From the IMG/VR virus record IMGVR_UViG_3300013111_000325, positions 52,898 to 116,897 of that record: a stretch of DNA of 64,000 bases; one strand, written 5' to 3'. Below are positions 54,809 through 62,161 of this stretch, piece after piece. Origin of the DNA: a virus. The first letter of the stretch is position 1. Every line of letters starts with the position of its first letter. A model generated the notes under the pieces. That model saw only the letters and a program-made list of their open reading frames with translations, made no database searches and was not told the DNA's origin. Made by a program: the position numbers and the translations under genes.

Positions 54809-55036
54809 ATGAAAAAAATGACAAAACACACATTAAAAGAACTAAAAAGATCATCTGTTAAGGTGGGGTTATTAATTTTAGTTCTACCATTTGGAATTAG
54901 TGCTTCTTTTAATTTCCTCCCACTTTGGTTGTCATTACCGATTGGGTTTATATTGGGTTTATCAGAGTTAATATTAATAGCAACCTTTGTGTTTATAGAG
55001 GTGGAGTTGCTGTATACAAAGGAAAAAAATGAGTAG
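54809..55036 (+). CDS. Small two-helix membrane protein
   Basis: A 75-residue protein with a basic start (MKKMTKHTLKELKRSSVKVG) and two hydrophobic segments (residues 19-42 and 44-65). It overlaps the next small gene by 8 bases. No family recognised. Confidence 0.5.
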   Translation: MKKMTKHTLKELKRSSVKVGLLILVLPFGISASFNFLPLWLSLPIGFILGLSELILIATFVFIEVELLYTKEKNE

Positions 55037-55199
55037 GGTCAGTTGTGGTGGAGAATGTCTTACTAATTTAGACCATAACTGTGTAGGTTGTGACAGAACA
55101 CCAACAGAAGAAGCGATGTGGGAACTTTATACATCAGAAGAGAGAGAGGAAATTGTAAAGGAGATACAGTCTTTTCTGGAAGAACAAAATGAAAATTAA
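55029..55199 (+). CDS. DUF1289-like small Cys protein
   Basis: A 56-residue protein with CGGEC, NCVGCDRTPTEEAMWELYTS and EEREEIVKEI. The C-x-GCxRTxxExxxWxxxxxxER pattern is that of the bacterial DUF1289 family, small proteins thought to bind metal or Fe-S. Function unknown. Confidence 0.62.
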   Translation: MSRVSCGGECLTNLDHNCVGCDRTPTEEAMWELYTSEEREEIVKEIQSFLEEQNEN

Positions 55200-55231
55200 T
55201 CACTTATAAAATTAAAAGGGATCAATAAAAA

Positions 55232-55417
55232 ATGTCACCTACGTATAATTACCGATGCAATTATTGTAAGAAAGAGTGGGAAGAAGAAGTTCCTAATGAA
55301 GAACAAAAACTGCATCCAACACAAGTTTTGCAACCAGTTGAGTGTGACATTTTTGTTGCACCACATGCTGGTGTTGCAAAATGTGATGTGGAACTTGTTC
55401 TTAAAAAAACAAAATAA
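55232..55417 (+). CDS. Zinc-ribbon-like small protein
   Basis: A 61-residue protein with CNYCKKEWEEEVP and later VECDIF and AKCDVEL cysteines. The N-terminal YRCNYC pattern resembles FmdB-type ribbons like the one at 56235. Ribosome site AAAAGGGATC. Unknown function. Confidence 0.55.
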   Translation: MSPTYNYRCNYCKKEWEEEVPNEEQKLHPTQVLQPVECDIFVAPHAGVAKCDVELVLKKTK

Positions 55418-55437
55418 ATACATGATTAAAGGATATT

Positions 55438-55650
55438 ATGAAAAACATATTTAAATTTATGGGAGTATCAATACTCGGTACGTTTGGTTTATATTTAATT
55501 CAACCCTATGCACCTTTGGTTGTGGGTGTGGCCTGTTTGTTTTTTGCTTGGCAATTGTTTGTGTCCGCTCTTCCTGAGATTGAAGATTGGCGATATACAA
55601 TTCTTAAAGCAGAAGTAGAAAGCCTTAAAAGGTGGGTATACAAATTCTAA
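55438..55650 (+). CDS. Small membrane protein
   Basis: A 70-residue protein after AAAGGATATT with helices at residues 7-22 and 26-44, ending 2 bases before tRNA-Trp. No family recognised. Confidence 0.5.
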   Translation: MKNIFKFMGVSILGTFGLYLIQPYAPLVVGVACLFFAWQLFVSALPEIEDWRYTILKAEVESLKRWVYKF

Positions 55651-55652
55651 AC

Positions 55653-55727
55653 AGGTCATTGGTGTTAATGGTAGCATGTCGGACTCCAAATCCGAAGGTA
55701 CGGGTTCAAATCCTGTATGACCTGCCA
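55653..55727 (+). tRNA. tRNA-Trp (CCA)
   Basis: A 75-base gene with encoded CCA. Acceptor AGGTCAT with ATGACCT, discriminator G, anticodon CCA at 55686-55688 in a TCGGA/TCCGA stem, T-arm ACGGGTTCAAATCCTGT. Confidence 0.92.
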
Positions 55728-55729
55728 AT

Positions 55730-55804
55730 GTGACCGTGACTGAATGGTGAGGTAACAGATTGCAAATCTGATTAATGCAGGTTCAAATCCTGTCGGTCAC
55801 TCCA
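55730..55804 (+). tRNA. tRNA-Cys (GCA)
   Basis: A 75-base gene with encoded CCA, two bases after tRNA-Trp. Acceptor GTGACCG with CGGTCAC, discriminator T (U73, normal for tRNA-Cys), anticodon GCA at 55762-55764 in a CAGAT/ATCTG stem, T-arm CAGGTTCAAATCCTG. Confidence 0.92.
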
Positions 55805-55815
55805 TAAATATTTGA

Positions 55816-55950
55816 ATGAACTATGATATTTTACTTCTAACTTTAACAATCGTATGTGCTTTAACAGTTGGTGCGTATGTATACAAAAAAGAAATTGATA
55901 CACCACCTCCGCCTAAACCAGATATACGATACTATCATATAAATTTTTAA
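55816..55950 (+). CDS. Small membrane-anchored protein
   Basis: A 44-residue ORF with one N-terminal helix (ILLLTLTIVCALTVGAYVY) and a Pro-rich tail (TPPPPKPDIRYY). It is preceded by CATAAATATTTGA rather than a ribosome site. It could be a small spanin-like or assembly peptide. Confidence 0.5.
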   Translation: MNYDILLLTLTIVCALTVGAYVYKKEIDTPPPPKPDIRYYHINF

Positions 55951-55999
55951 TTCATCTCCGGCCTATATAATAATGTAATGAATAATACAAGGAGATTTT

Positions 56000-56224
56000 A
56001 TGTTGAATACTATTAAGGTACACTGTAATGAAATAACAAAAGGACAGTGTATGGCACAATTGGATGGAGAAATTCAAGTTTGTGGTAAACATAATATATG
56101 TGCAGTGAATGAAATTAGATGGAATCTTCATGGAACTTCTAATGGAGAAGTTTTTGAAGAGGCCTTTAAACAAATTTGGGACATGGCCTATACAGAAGGT
56201 TTAGAGGATAGATCGTTTACATAA
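56000..56224 (+). CDS. Hypothetical protein
   Basis: A 74-residue protein after an AAGGAGATTTT site. It has three cysteines in its first half (HCNEITKGQCMAQL, VCGKHNIC) and a helical end. Unknown function. Confidence 0.5.
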   Translation: MLNTIKVHCNEITKGQCMAQLDGEIQVCGKHNICAVNEIRWNLHGTSNGEVFEEAFKQIWDMAYTEGLEDRSFT

Positions 56225-56234
56225 AAAAAATAAT

Positions 56235-56459
56235 ATGCCATTATACGAATATAAATGTGAAGTTTGCTCTAATATAGAAGAGAGTATTGAAAAAATAAAT
56301 ACAGAAAAAATAGAATGCCCTATTTGTAATAACACGGCAAAAAGAATTATTAGTTTATCTAGTTTTGAATTGAAAGGTAGTGGTTGGTATAAAGATGGTT
56401 ATTCATCAATTATTCCAAACAATACGGAAAAAAACAATACAGAAGACCAAACATCGTAA
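56235..56459 (+). CDS. FmdB-type zinc-ribbon protein
   Basis: A 74-residue protein: MPLYEYKCEVCSNIEE, IECPICNNTAKRIISLSSF and ELKGSGWYKDGY. This is the standard order of the FmdB/regulatory zinc-ribbon family (CxxC...CPxC, then FxLKGxGWYxxGY). The role in bacteria is unclear; in a phage it is unknown. Confidence 0.82.
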   Translation: MPLYEYKCEVCSNIEESIEKINTEKIECPICNNTAKRIISLSSFELKGSGWYKDGYSSIIPNNTEKNNTEDQTS

Positions 56460-56461
56460 TT

Positions 56462-56635
56462 ATGTCAACTTCCGATCAAAAAGCATTTGAAGAATTTCTA
56501 AAAATCATGTTAGATGATGATCAAAGGTTTCCATGTACATATAAACCTAATAAAAGCAGTAAAGAATTTACTGAAGGTCTAGAAAAAATTCTTCAGGAAA
56601 AACAAATCGAAATAAATCGAAATAAAACGAAATAA
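56462..56635 (+). CDS. Small hypothetical protein
   Basis: A 57-residue protein (MSTSDQKAFEEFLKIMLDDD, ending in a tandem IEINRNKTK). The DNA end has a short direct repeat AAATCGAAATA. It is placed directly after the FmdB-like gene. Confidence 0.5.
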   Translation: MSTSDQKAFEEFLKIMLDDDQRFPCTYKPNKSSKEFTEGLEKILQEKQIEINRNKTK

Positions 56636-56645
56636 GGAGAATATT

Positions 56646-57215
56646 ATGAAAGTTTCACTACGCAAAGCAAATGCACTTCAAGAACAACTTAACGAGGCGA
56701 TTAAAAGTCGTCCTAGTGCAGACCACGAGGTCAATGTTGTTGACCATGAAATGTGGAAGACTGAGGTAGAGAGTGCCCAGGCCAAATACTATGATGAAGT
56801 GAAGCGAAAACTTGAAATGGTTGAAACCAGGTTTTCTATTCGCAAGAGTATTGCCAACCATAATACCTTGTGTGGTGTTACCGATTTGCTTACGGATCTC
56901 AATCATGTTGAGAGTAAGATTACCACAATCCAGAGATGGATTATTCAAAGAGAAGTTCGTTCAAAAGACGAGGTTCTTGAAAAACAAAGAAACCGTAAAG
57001 TGGCTCGTGCCGAGAATGCAGATTACGATGGCTACATCTCCATGGATGTATCCGTCATCGGTAAGAACGACCATGAACACTGGACTGAAAAAGTTAAAGT
57101 GTTGAAGCGAAACAAAGCCAAAATCAACGATGAGTTATTGTCGTTGAACATCAAAACTGAAATAGAGTTATCACCGCAGGTGGTGAGGATTCTCAAACAA
57201 GAGAATTTGATCTGA
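56646..57215 (+). CDS. Coiled-coil hypothetical protein
   Basis: A 189-residue helical protein after an AAGGAGAATATT site. It starts MKVSLRKANALQEQLNEAIK and has further heptads; LRKANALQEQLNEAI proteins with a later RWIIQREVRSKDEV segment occur in other large phages. It ends a forward block; the next gene is on the opposite strand. Confidence 0.55.
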   Translation: MKVSLRKANALQEQLNEAIKSRPSADHEVNVVDHEMWKTEVESAQAKYYDEVKRKLEMVETRFSIRKSIANHNTLCGVTDLLTDLNHVESKITTIQRWIIQREVRSKDEVLEKQRNRKVARAENADYDGYISMDVSVIGKNDHEHWTEKVKVLKRNKAKINDELLSLNIKTEIELSPQVVRILKQENLI

Positions 57216-57458
57216 CTTGTGGTGCGGGAAGAGTGGGAGGTCCGATTACAACCACATGTAATCACTTGCCTTCTGGCATTTATCAAAAGCAATTACGGAG
57301 GAACTAGATGTTTGCTTCTGTTAAAAGAGGACCTTTTTGCTTGTTGTGAGGTGAAACCCACCATACCTTGTAGACAGAGAACGACATTAGGCATCAAACT
57401 TGCACTTTGTTCGTTGTAAGTTGCTTGAATGAACCGACTGGAACATTCGTTGTTTTTC
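57216..57458. other. Gap between convergent genes
   Basis: About 240 bases without a convincing gene. I see a hairpin GATTAC (57244-57249)/GTAATC (57258-57263), a 13-codon ORF at 57308 with an optimal GGAGGA site, and a weak GAATG/CATTC hairpin followed by T-rich sequence near 57425-57460 that might end transcription from both sides. Confidence 0.4.
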
Positions 57459-58052
57459 TCATTCTTCCCATTTACAAACCTCCCAAGTATGCTCACAATA
57501 TTCAGTATTTACATTAGGGTTAGTACACTTCCAAATTTCTATATCTGAAAAAATGTTAGTTTTTAGATTTCTTATACCTTCCAAATAAACATCTTGATTG
57601 ATTCCACACTTGAGTTTATATTCAAGACATATCATTTTTGATGTATCTTCTATTTGATTAAAATAATTAAAAATTTTCACAATCACTTTTTTTTCTATCT
57701 CTTCATCCCAGTCGCTATCTAAATCACTATATAATGTGATTTTGAGTTTTTGCTGGTTATTATTTAAAATTTTTGTAATAACCTTTTGTGCCATTCCAGT
57801 TATAAACGAACCTGCTTTAATATCTAAGGCAAAATAATTATCCCAAGTTATTGAATCAAATGATAAATATGGACCTGTTGAGGTTTGATGACAAGTATAC
57901 GTAAGTTCACCTGCAGGACCTACGGTAAGTTCATTTATTACATCAGATGTTAATTTAATATCTGGAAGTGCGTTCCATGGCGGAAAATAATTTCTGATGG
58001 CATCTTTAGGATTAAAATTGAATGTTTCAGAATAATAAACTTTTGTATCCAT
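57459..58052 (-). CDS. Reverse-strand hypothetical protein
   Basis: The only convincing minus-strand gene in the window, 197 residues: MDTKVYYSETFNFNPKDAIR, then an acidic beta-rich region (LKITLYSDLDSDWDEEIEKK) and a Cys/Trp-rich end (CEHTWEVCKWEE). Base composition is the AT-rich phage norm. Its start faces a forward promoter module at 58072. No family recognised; an inserted moron-like gene is possible. Confidence 0.55.
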   Translation of the reverse strand: MDTKVYYSETFNFNPKDAIRNYFPPWNALPDIKLTSDVINELTVGPAGELTYTCHQTSTGPYLSFDSITWDNYFALDIKAGSFITGMAQKVITKILNNNQQKLKITLYSDLDSDWDEEIEKKVIVKIFNYFNQIEDTSKMICLEYKLKCGINQDVYLEGIRNLKTNIFSDIEIWKCTNPNVNTEYCEHTWEVCKWEE

Positions 58053-58071
58053 AAAAATATTTAGAAAAAAC

Positions 58072-58099
58072 TTGACATGTTCTCTTATTTTGCTATACT
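58072..58099 (+). promoter_or_regulatory. Early-type promoter-leader module
   Basis: TTGACA at 58072-58077, 16-base spacer, TATACT at 58094-58099 with TTTGC. Leader TAATGTAGTTAATGATTAAC then CCCTGCCGAGAATG. It lies between the divergent starts of the reverse gene and the gene at 58139. Confidence 0.82.
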
Positions 58100-58138
58100 A
58101 ATAATGTAGTTAATGATTAACCCCTGCCGAGAATGATT

Positions 58139-58399
58139 ATGGCTATTAATGATAACTCAATATTCGTTGGTGATGCGGTGAGATTGTCGGGTAAAACTCG
58201 TCACGGTAAAAATCGTATTCGTGAGAATGGTGATATGTGGGAAGTCATCACTATTGATGGCGGTGAGAGTTCAATTCTCTCTACTAAAATTTGTGTCGTT
58301 CCTATGATGGAAGGTCGCAGAGAGAACTGGCGTTGGCTTGATCTTCCAGAAGATGAGCATATGGAAATTGAAATTATAGATAATGAGGTAGTATTATGA
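58139..58399 (+). CDS. SH3-like early protein
   Basis: An 86-residue protein (IFVGDAVRLSGKTRHGKNRI, then MWEVITIDGGES, VPMMEGRRENWRWLDLPED). The short beta-barrel-like pattern VGDxVRL...W.V resembles KOW/SH3 folds and the gene at 49404. An ATG two codons upstream (58133) is possible. Coupled to the next gene by ATGA. Confidence 0.58.
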   Translation: MAINDNSIFVGDAVRLSGKTRHGKNRIRENGDMWEVITIDGGESSILSTKICVVPMMEGRRENWRWLDLPEDEHMEIEIIDNEVVL

Positions 58400-58569
58400 G
58401 TATGATAATGTGTAAGTATGGTTGTTTAAGTGATACTGATGAATTCCCAGAGTTTGAGTGGGATGAAGAAGAAGGTTATACGTGTGAATTTTGTGCAGAA
58501 GAAGAAAGAGATTCCTTGCGGATGTTCCGATACTTCCGCACCAGAGTAGATTCTTTTTTATATTCATAA
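58396..58569 (+). CDS. Small zinc-knuckle-like protein
   Basis: A 57-residue protein with CKYGC and CEFC pairs (MCKYGCLSDTDEF, YTCEFCAEEERD) and a basic/aromatic helix (MFRYFRTRVDSFLY). A single zinc site is plausible. Function unknown. Confidence 0.5.
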   Translation: MSMIMCKYGCLSDTDEFPEFEWDEEEGYTCEFCAEEERDSLRMFRYFRTRVDSFLYS

Positions 58570-58579
58570 AGGAAAAAAT

Positions 58580-58726
58580 ATGAGTGAGGAAAGACTAGAA
58601 CATTCAATTGCGTTGGTTCTTGCACGTTGGATGGGTGGTGAGAATTTGAAAGAAGCAACCGAAGAGGTTGCACGTATGGCTAGACTTTACTACGAAACTG
58701 GTTCAATAGAGGAGGACGAATTATGA
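58580..58726 (+). CDS. Small acidic helical protein
   Basis: A 48-residue protein (MSEERLEHSIALVLARWMGG) after an AAAGG site, coupled by ATGA to the next gene. Unknown function. Confidence 0.5.
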   Translation: MSEERLEHSIALVLARWMGGENLKEATEEVARMARLYYETGSIEEDEL

Positions 58727-58905
58727 GTGGAGTATTTGATTTGAAACTTATGGAAGGAGTTAGAGCAAAGGTTGCTGAGAAGAAGAGGAAACAAGCAGAA
58801 GAGTTTGCAGAACTTGTGAGTGGTCTAGACCCAGAGAGTATATTTTTTGCTGAACGGCTTTTTGGAGTAAACGGAAGCCGACTTGAAATAAATGGTAAAA
58901 AGTGA
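58723..58905 (+). CDS. Small helical protein
   Basis: A 60-residue charged protein (VRAKVAEKKRKQAEEFAELV). It is the last gene of the 58072 module; a new promoter begins 10 bases later. Confidence 0.5.
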   Translation: MSGVFDLKLMEGVRAKVAEKKRKQAEEFAELVSGLDPESIFFAERLFGVNGSRLEINGKK

Positions 58906-58914
58906 AAAACGTTC

Positions 58915-58942
58915 TTGACAAATGGTCAGAGTTTGCTATTAT
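58915..58942 (+). promoter_or_regulatory. Early-type promoter-leader module
   Basis: TTGACA at 58915-58920, 16-base spacer, TATTAT at 58937-58942 with TTTGC. The leader ATTGTAGAGTGAGTTAAAAC then CTTTC is shorter in its conserved part and runs into TAAATAATTTATG. Confidence 0.8.
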
Positions 58943-58984
58943 ATAATTGTAGAGTGAGTTAAAACCTTTCAAAATAAATAATTT

Positions 58985-59149
58985 ATGTTTTTTCTTGTCA
59001 AATATTCAATGGTTGCAGTTGCGTTTTATCTTATCATGTCAGGTCTCATTTCTGTTGACTTGTCTGGTGAGAGTGTTGGTGTAAGTGTTAATTACGTAAC
59101 GGCAAGCGAAAAAATAATTGAAGACATCTCAAGCCTCGTAAAATTATGA
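58985..59149 (+). CDS. Small membrane-anchored protein
   Basis: A 54-residue protein with one N-terminal helix (MFFLVKYSMVAVAFYLIMSG) and a polar tail. It is preceded by TAAATAATTT with no ribosome site and coupled to the metalloprotease-like gene by ATGA. Confidence 0.5.
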   Translation: MFFLVKYSMVAVAFYLIMSGLISVDLSGESVGVSVNYVTASEKIIEDISSLVKL

Positions 59150-59673
59150 AAGTAAGAATTCACGGTAAAAATTTACCATCAAAATTCCGTCATGGTGTGT
59201 TCGGTATGACACATCTGTCCATGCGTAATTTGCTTGATAATCGTAGAGTTGTCAACAATCTTGAAATTGACATTCACTTTCGTCACCATGCTGATAATGG
59301 TGAAGCAATGATACACGAGAATGAATTTCGATCAAGACCTAGAAAATTTCGTGTGATTATTGATCCATATAAAGTACGTGTGGATGATTATGGTCGTGAA
59401 TTAGAAGATGAAGAACATGCCAATGAAATGTTCAAGGTTCTCGGTCATGAGTTGGTTCATGTTAAACAGTATGTTGTTGGTGACTTGGCAATGAAAGCCA
59501 AGGGTATGTATTGGAAGGGTGAGTTGACAGATGTTAAGAGCATGAAAGATTATTTCAAGAGTCCTTGGGAAGTTGAAGCATATGGTCTTGAGAGATATCT
59601 TTGGTTGAATTTTATTGACTTCTGGACTTCCGAAATTGAAAACAACGATTTATTCAAAGATTGTTTAGATTGA
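59146..59673 (+). CDS. HExxH metallopeptidase-like protein
   Basis: A 175-residue protein with His101-Glu102-x-x-His105 (VLGHELVHVKQYVVGDLA) and a later acidic segment SPWEVEAYGLERY that can supply the third zinc ligand. The arrangement is SprT-like or of small phage metallopeptidases. The target is unknown. It overlaps a nuclease-like gene region and belongs to the 58915 transcript. Confidence 0.68.
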   Translation: MKVRIHGKNLPSKFRHGVFGMTHLSMRNLLDNRRVVNNLEIDIHFRHHADNGEAMIHENEFRSRPRKFRVIIDPYKVRVDDYGRELEDEEHANEMFKVLGHELVHVKQYVVGDLAMKAKGMYWKGELTDVKSMKDYFKSPWEVEAYGLERYLWLNFIDFWTSEIENNDLFKDCLD

Positions 59674-59681
59674 GAAATAAT

Positions 59682-60263
59682 ATGTTAATTGAAAATCGAG
59701 CAGATAACCTAAACAGTTCCTATGGACTTGTGTGTGGTTCACCGGAAGTTGGAAACATTATCAGTAAATACCAGTCAGCAATGATTGCTTTGGGCTATGA
59801 ACTTGAGCGTTACGTCAGTGACAATTGTCCGATTGATGAAATAGTATTCAAAAAAAGATTTGACATTGAAGGTCAAAAACGAAGAATTGAACCAGACTTT
59901 TTTTATGATGATGGATCAACCATTCATGTTGGTGAAATGAAATTGGGTTCTAAATTTGATACAAAAAAATCGGATGGAGAGATTAAAAACCTATACAAGT
60001 TGAAACAAAAGTTTGAAAATGTAGGTCGTGAAGTAGAACTATATTTCTGTTCATATATGGCAACAAACGAAATGGAAGTTATTGATGGTCTCAAAGGTCG
60101 TGCAACGAGTGATATAAATTTATTATATGGTAGATTATTTTTTGACTGGTTCAATATTGATTATGATGCTTTTATAGATTATCTAAAAACACAACAGAAA
60201 GCAAATCGATTGTATTTTAAAAAAGCGATTGATTTAGAGTACGAGCGTATGGGTATCTTGTGA
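59682..60263 (+). CDS. PD-(D/E)XK endonuclease, probable restriction enzyme
   Basis: A 193-residue protein from the ATG giving MLIENRADNLNSSYG. The active-site pattern is Asp72 (RRIEPDFFYDDG) and Glu85-x-Lys87 (IHVGEMKLG), followed by KFDTKKSDGEI and LYFCSYMA. It is coupled by GTGA to a Dam-type methylase, the usual layout of a type II restriction-modification pair. Specificity is unknown. Confidence 0.62.
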   Translation: MLIENRADNLNSSYGLVCGSPEVGNIISKYQSAMIALGYELERYVSDNCPIDEIVFKKRFDIEGQKRRIEPDFFYDDGSTIHVGEMKLGSKFDTKKSDGEIKNLYKLKQKFENVGREVELYFCSYMATNEMEVIDGLKGRATSDINLLYGRLFFDWFNIDYDAFIDYLKTQQKANRLYFKKAIDLEYERMGIL

Positions 60264-61105
60264 AGCCTATTTTTAAATATTCAGGCGGAAAGACGAGAGA
60301 GTTAAAAAGAATAGATAAGATAATTGATGGCTTGTCTTTCGAAAGAATAATAGAACCTTTTGCTGGAGGTTGTGCTTTTGCATTTTCACAAGAGAAACCG
60401 TCCATAATTTCTGATATACGTCATAACAATATTGATGTATATAAAGCAGTGAAAGACAAATCTCAATTTGATATTCTTCTACAAAAGGTCGAGGAAACAA
60501 GACTAATAACTGATAGAAAGGAACTTGAAATATTATTTTATTATTGGAGAGATGACAAATATCAAAATTGCGATACTTTATGGGAAAAAGCCTTTCGGTG
60601 GTTGATTATACGCCAACTTTGTTTTTCTGGTATGGACAGAGTAAACAAGCAAGGTAAATTTAATGTTCCGTATGGATGGTATCCTAAATTTTCTTGCTCT
60701 TTGAATGAGGATCACCATAGATTATTGCAAGATTGGGACATTGATGTTTGCTCATTTGAGACAAGCATTGCAAAGGCAACTCAAAATGATTTCATATTTT
60801 TAGATCCACCATATCTTGATAGAAATTCTGACTATGGTGACACTTCGCACAACATATCTTTACATGAAAAATTGTTCGAAATGTTATCAAAGACAGAGGC
60901 TAAATGGCTATTGATACATTCAGAACATGATTTTTACAAGAATACGTATCAAGATTATCATATCATTTCAGATGATTTCAAGTATGGTTCTCAATGGAAA
61001 GGACGAGAACAAAAAGATAGAAAGGTGAATCATCTGTACATCTCAAATTTTATACCAGAAGATAAAAAAAATCTTGACATCTTTGACAAATTTGCTATTA
61101 TATAA
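60260..61105 (+). CDS. Dam-type adenine DNA methyltransferase
   Basis: A 281-residue N6-adenine methylase of the D12/alpha class starting at GTG. Order: FKYSGGKTREL, AdoMet motif I IIEPFAGGCAFAFS near residue 31, GKFNVPYGWY and motif IV FLDPPYLDRNSDYGD with Asp182. Its C-terminus reads through the next promoter. It should protect phage DNA, and perhaps pairs with the nuclease upstream. Confidence 0.9.
   Translation: MKPIFKYSGGKTRELKRIDKIIDGLSFERIIEPFAGGCAFAFSQEKPSIISDIRHNNIDVYKAVKDKSQFDILLQKVEETRLITDRKELEILFYYWRDDKYQNCDTLWEKAFRWLIIRQLCFSGMDRVNKQGKFNVPYGWYPKFSCSLNEDHHRLLQDWDIDVCSFETSIAKATQNDFIFLDPPYLDRNSDYGDTSHNISLHEKLFEMLSKTEAKWLLIHSEHDFYKNTYQDYHIISDDFKYGSQWKGREQKDRKVNHLYISNFIPEDKKNLDIFDKFAII
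61074..61101 (+). promoter_or_regulatory. Early-type promoter-leader module
   Basis: TTGACA at 61074-61079, 16-base spacer, TATTAT at 61096-61101 with TTTGC, all inside the last codons of the methylase. Leader CATGTGAGTGAGACATTAAC then CCTTTCCGAAAA. Confidence 0.8.
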
Positions 61106-61157
61106 GCATGTGAGTGAGACATTAACCCTTTCCGAAAACAATCATTATGGGACAGTC

Positions 61158-61271
61158 ATGAATATAGAATGTAGAAGAGGTGTTACCCTTTCTGTTATTG
61201 AGGGTATTGTTGGTTGGACTTTTGCCGTTGGCATTGTCTATCTTAATTTTGTAATTGCTTTTTCTCTCTAA
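61158..61271 (+). CDS. Tiny membrane peptide
   Basis: A 37-residue ORF (MNIECRRGVTLSVIEGIVGW plus a hydrophobic end) with one membrane helix. A 4-codon ORF at 61147 (ATG GGA CAG TCA TGA) overlaps its start and may couple translation. Confidence 0.42.
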   Translation: MNIECRRGVTLSVIEGIVGWTFAVGIVYLNFVIAFSL

Positions 61272-61280
61272 GGAGTTCAT

Positions 61281-61850
61281 ATGAGTACAAATGCATTAGT
61301 TGCTTTTTCAAGAAGTGATGGTTCAATTGTTTCAAGTTATGTTCATTATGATGGTTATGTGACTGGTCTGGGCGAGACTTTGCTTGAGCATTACAATGAT
61401 GAGAAATCAGCATTGGGTGTTTCAGTTGGCGGTTATTACTCAAGTCTTTCTGAAGATATTAATGCTTCACTTGAGAATTCGGTTCATACTGAAGAACCTG
61501 AGATGTTTGACTCTTTCAACGAGTTCCGAGATTATGTTGAAGAAAATGGCCATCTTGAATTTTGTTACTTGTGGGTAGATGGTCGTTGGATTTATTCCAG
61601 TTGGACAACTACTACAACTGGTGTTGGTCGTTATACTGAGTGGCATACATCTTTCAATGGTTTTGCTGAGTTGATTCCTGCGTATGTCAGAGAAGGGCGT
61701 AAGTTGGTTAATAGATACCGAGACATTGCTCTTGAAGATAATCGTGATACTGCTGAATATAATGAGTATGCAGATGCTACTGAGGTGATTGTTGACAAGT
61801 GGAATTGGATTGGTGTTAGCAACATCGCCAGAGAATTCATGGCGGCATAA
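61281..61850 (+). CDS. Conserved phage hypothetical protein
   Basis: A 189-residue protein after AAGGAGTTCAT. The start NALVAFSRSDGSIVSSYVHY followed by DGYVTGLGETLLEHYND is an uncharacterised family found in many large phages and some bacteria. Function unknown. Confidence 0.65.
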   Translation: MSTNALVAFSRSDGSIVSSYVHYDGYVTGLGETLLEHYNDEKSALGVSVGGYYSSLSEDINASLENSVHTEEPEMFDSFNEFRDYVEENGHLEFCYLWVDGRWIYSSWTTTTTGVGRYTEWHTSFNGFAELIPAYVREGRKLVNRYRDIALEDNRDTAEYNEYADATEVIVDKWNWIGVSNIAREFMAA

Positions 61851-61858
61851 ATAATTTC

Positions 61859-62161
61859 ATGTCGTATTCAAGATGGATTAATTCTACATTATATACTTAT
61901 TGGTGTAGTTCCCAAGCGTGTGGTAAGCAAGATGAACTTTTTGCTTGCCACACTTCTTTGGATGTAATGGGTGAACATATGTTTACCTATACAGAGTGTA
62001 AAGAATTTATACAAGATCCCGAAAAAATTTTATCTAGAGTAAAAGATGTTGAATTGACATCTGATGAAATAAAAGAACTGATAGGTTATATGTCAGAGTT
62101 TGTTTCGGATGTTGATTTGAGTTATGAAAGAAAATTAACTGAGTTACGTGGTGGACAATAA
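61859..62161 (+). CDS. Conserved phage hypothetical protein
   Basis: A 100-residue protein preceded by CATAAATAATTTC in place of a ribosome site. The start MSYSRWINSTLYTYWCSSQA is a known uncharacterised phage motif. It is acidic at the C-terminus and overlaps the oxygenase gene by 14 bases. Confidence 0.6.
   Translation: MSYSRWINSTLYTYWCSSQACGKQDELFACHTSLDVMGEHMFTYTECKEFIQDPEKILSRVKDVELTSDEIKELIGYMSEFVSDVDLSYERKLTELRGGQ

Noticed and set aside
57219-57419. Forward ORF of 66 codons between convergent genes
   Set aside because: No ribosome site, Cys/Leu-rich low-quality translation; the region looks like a transcription end.
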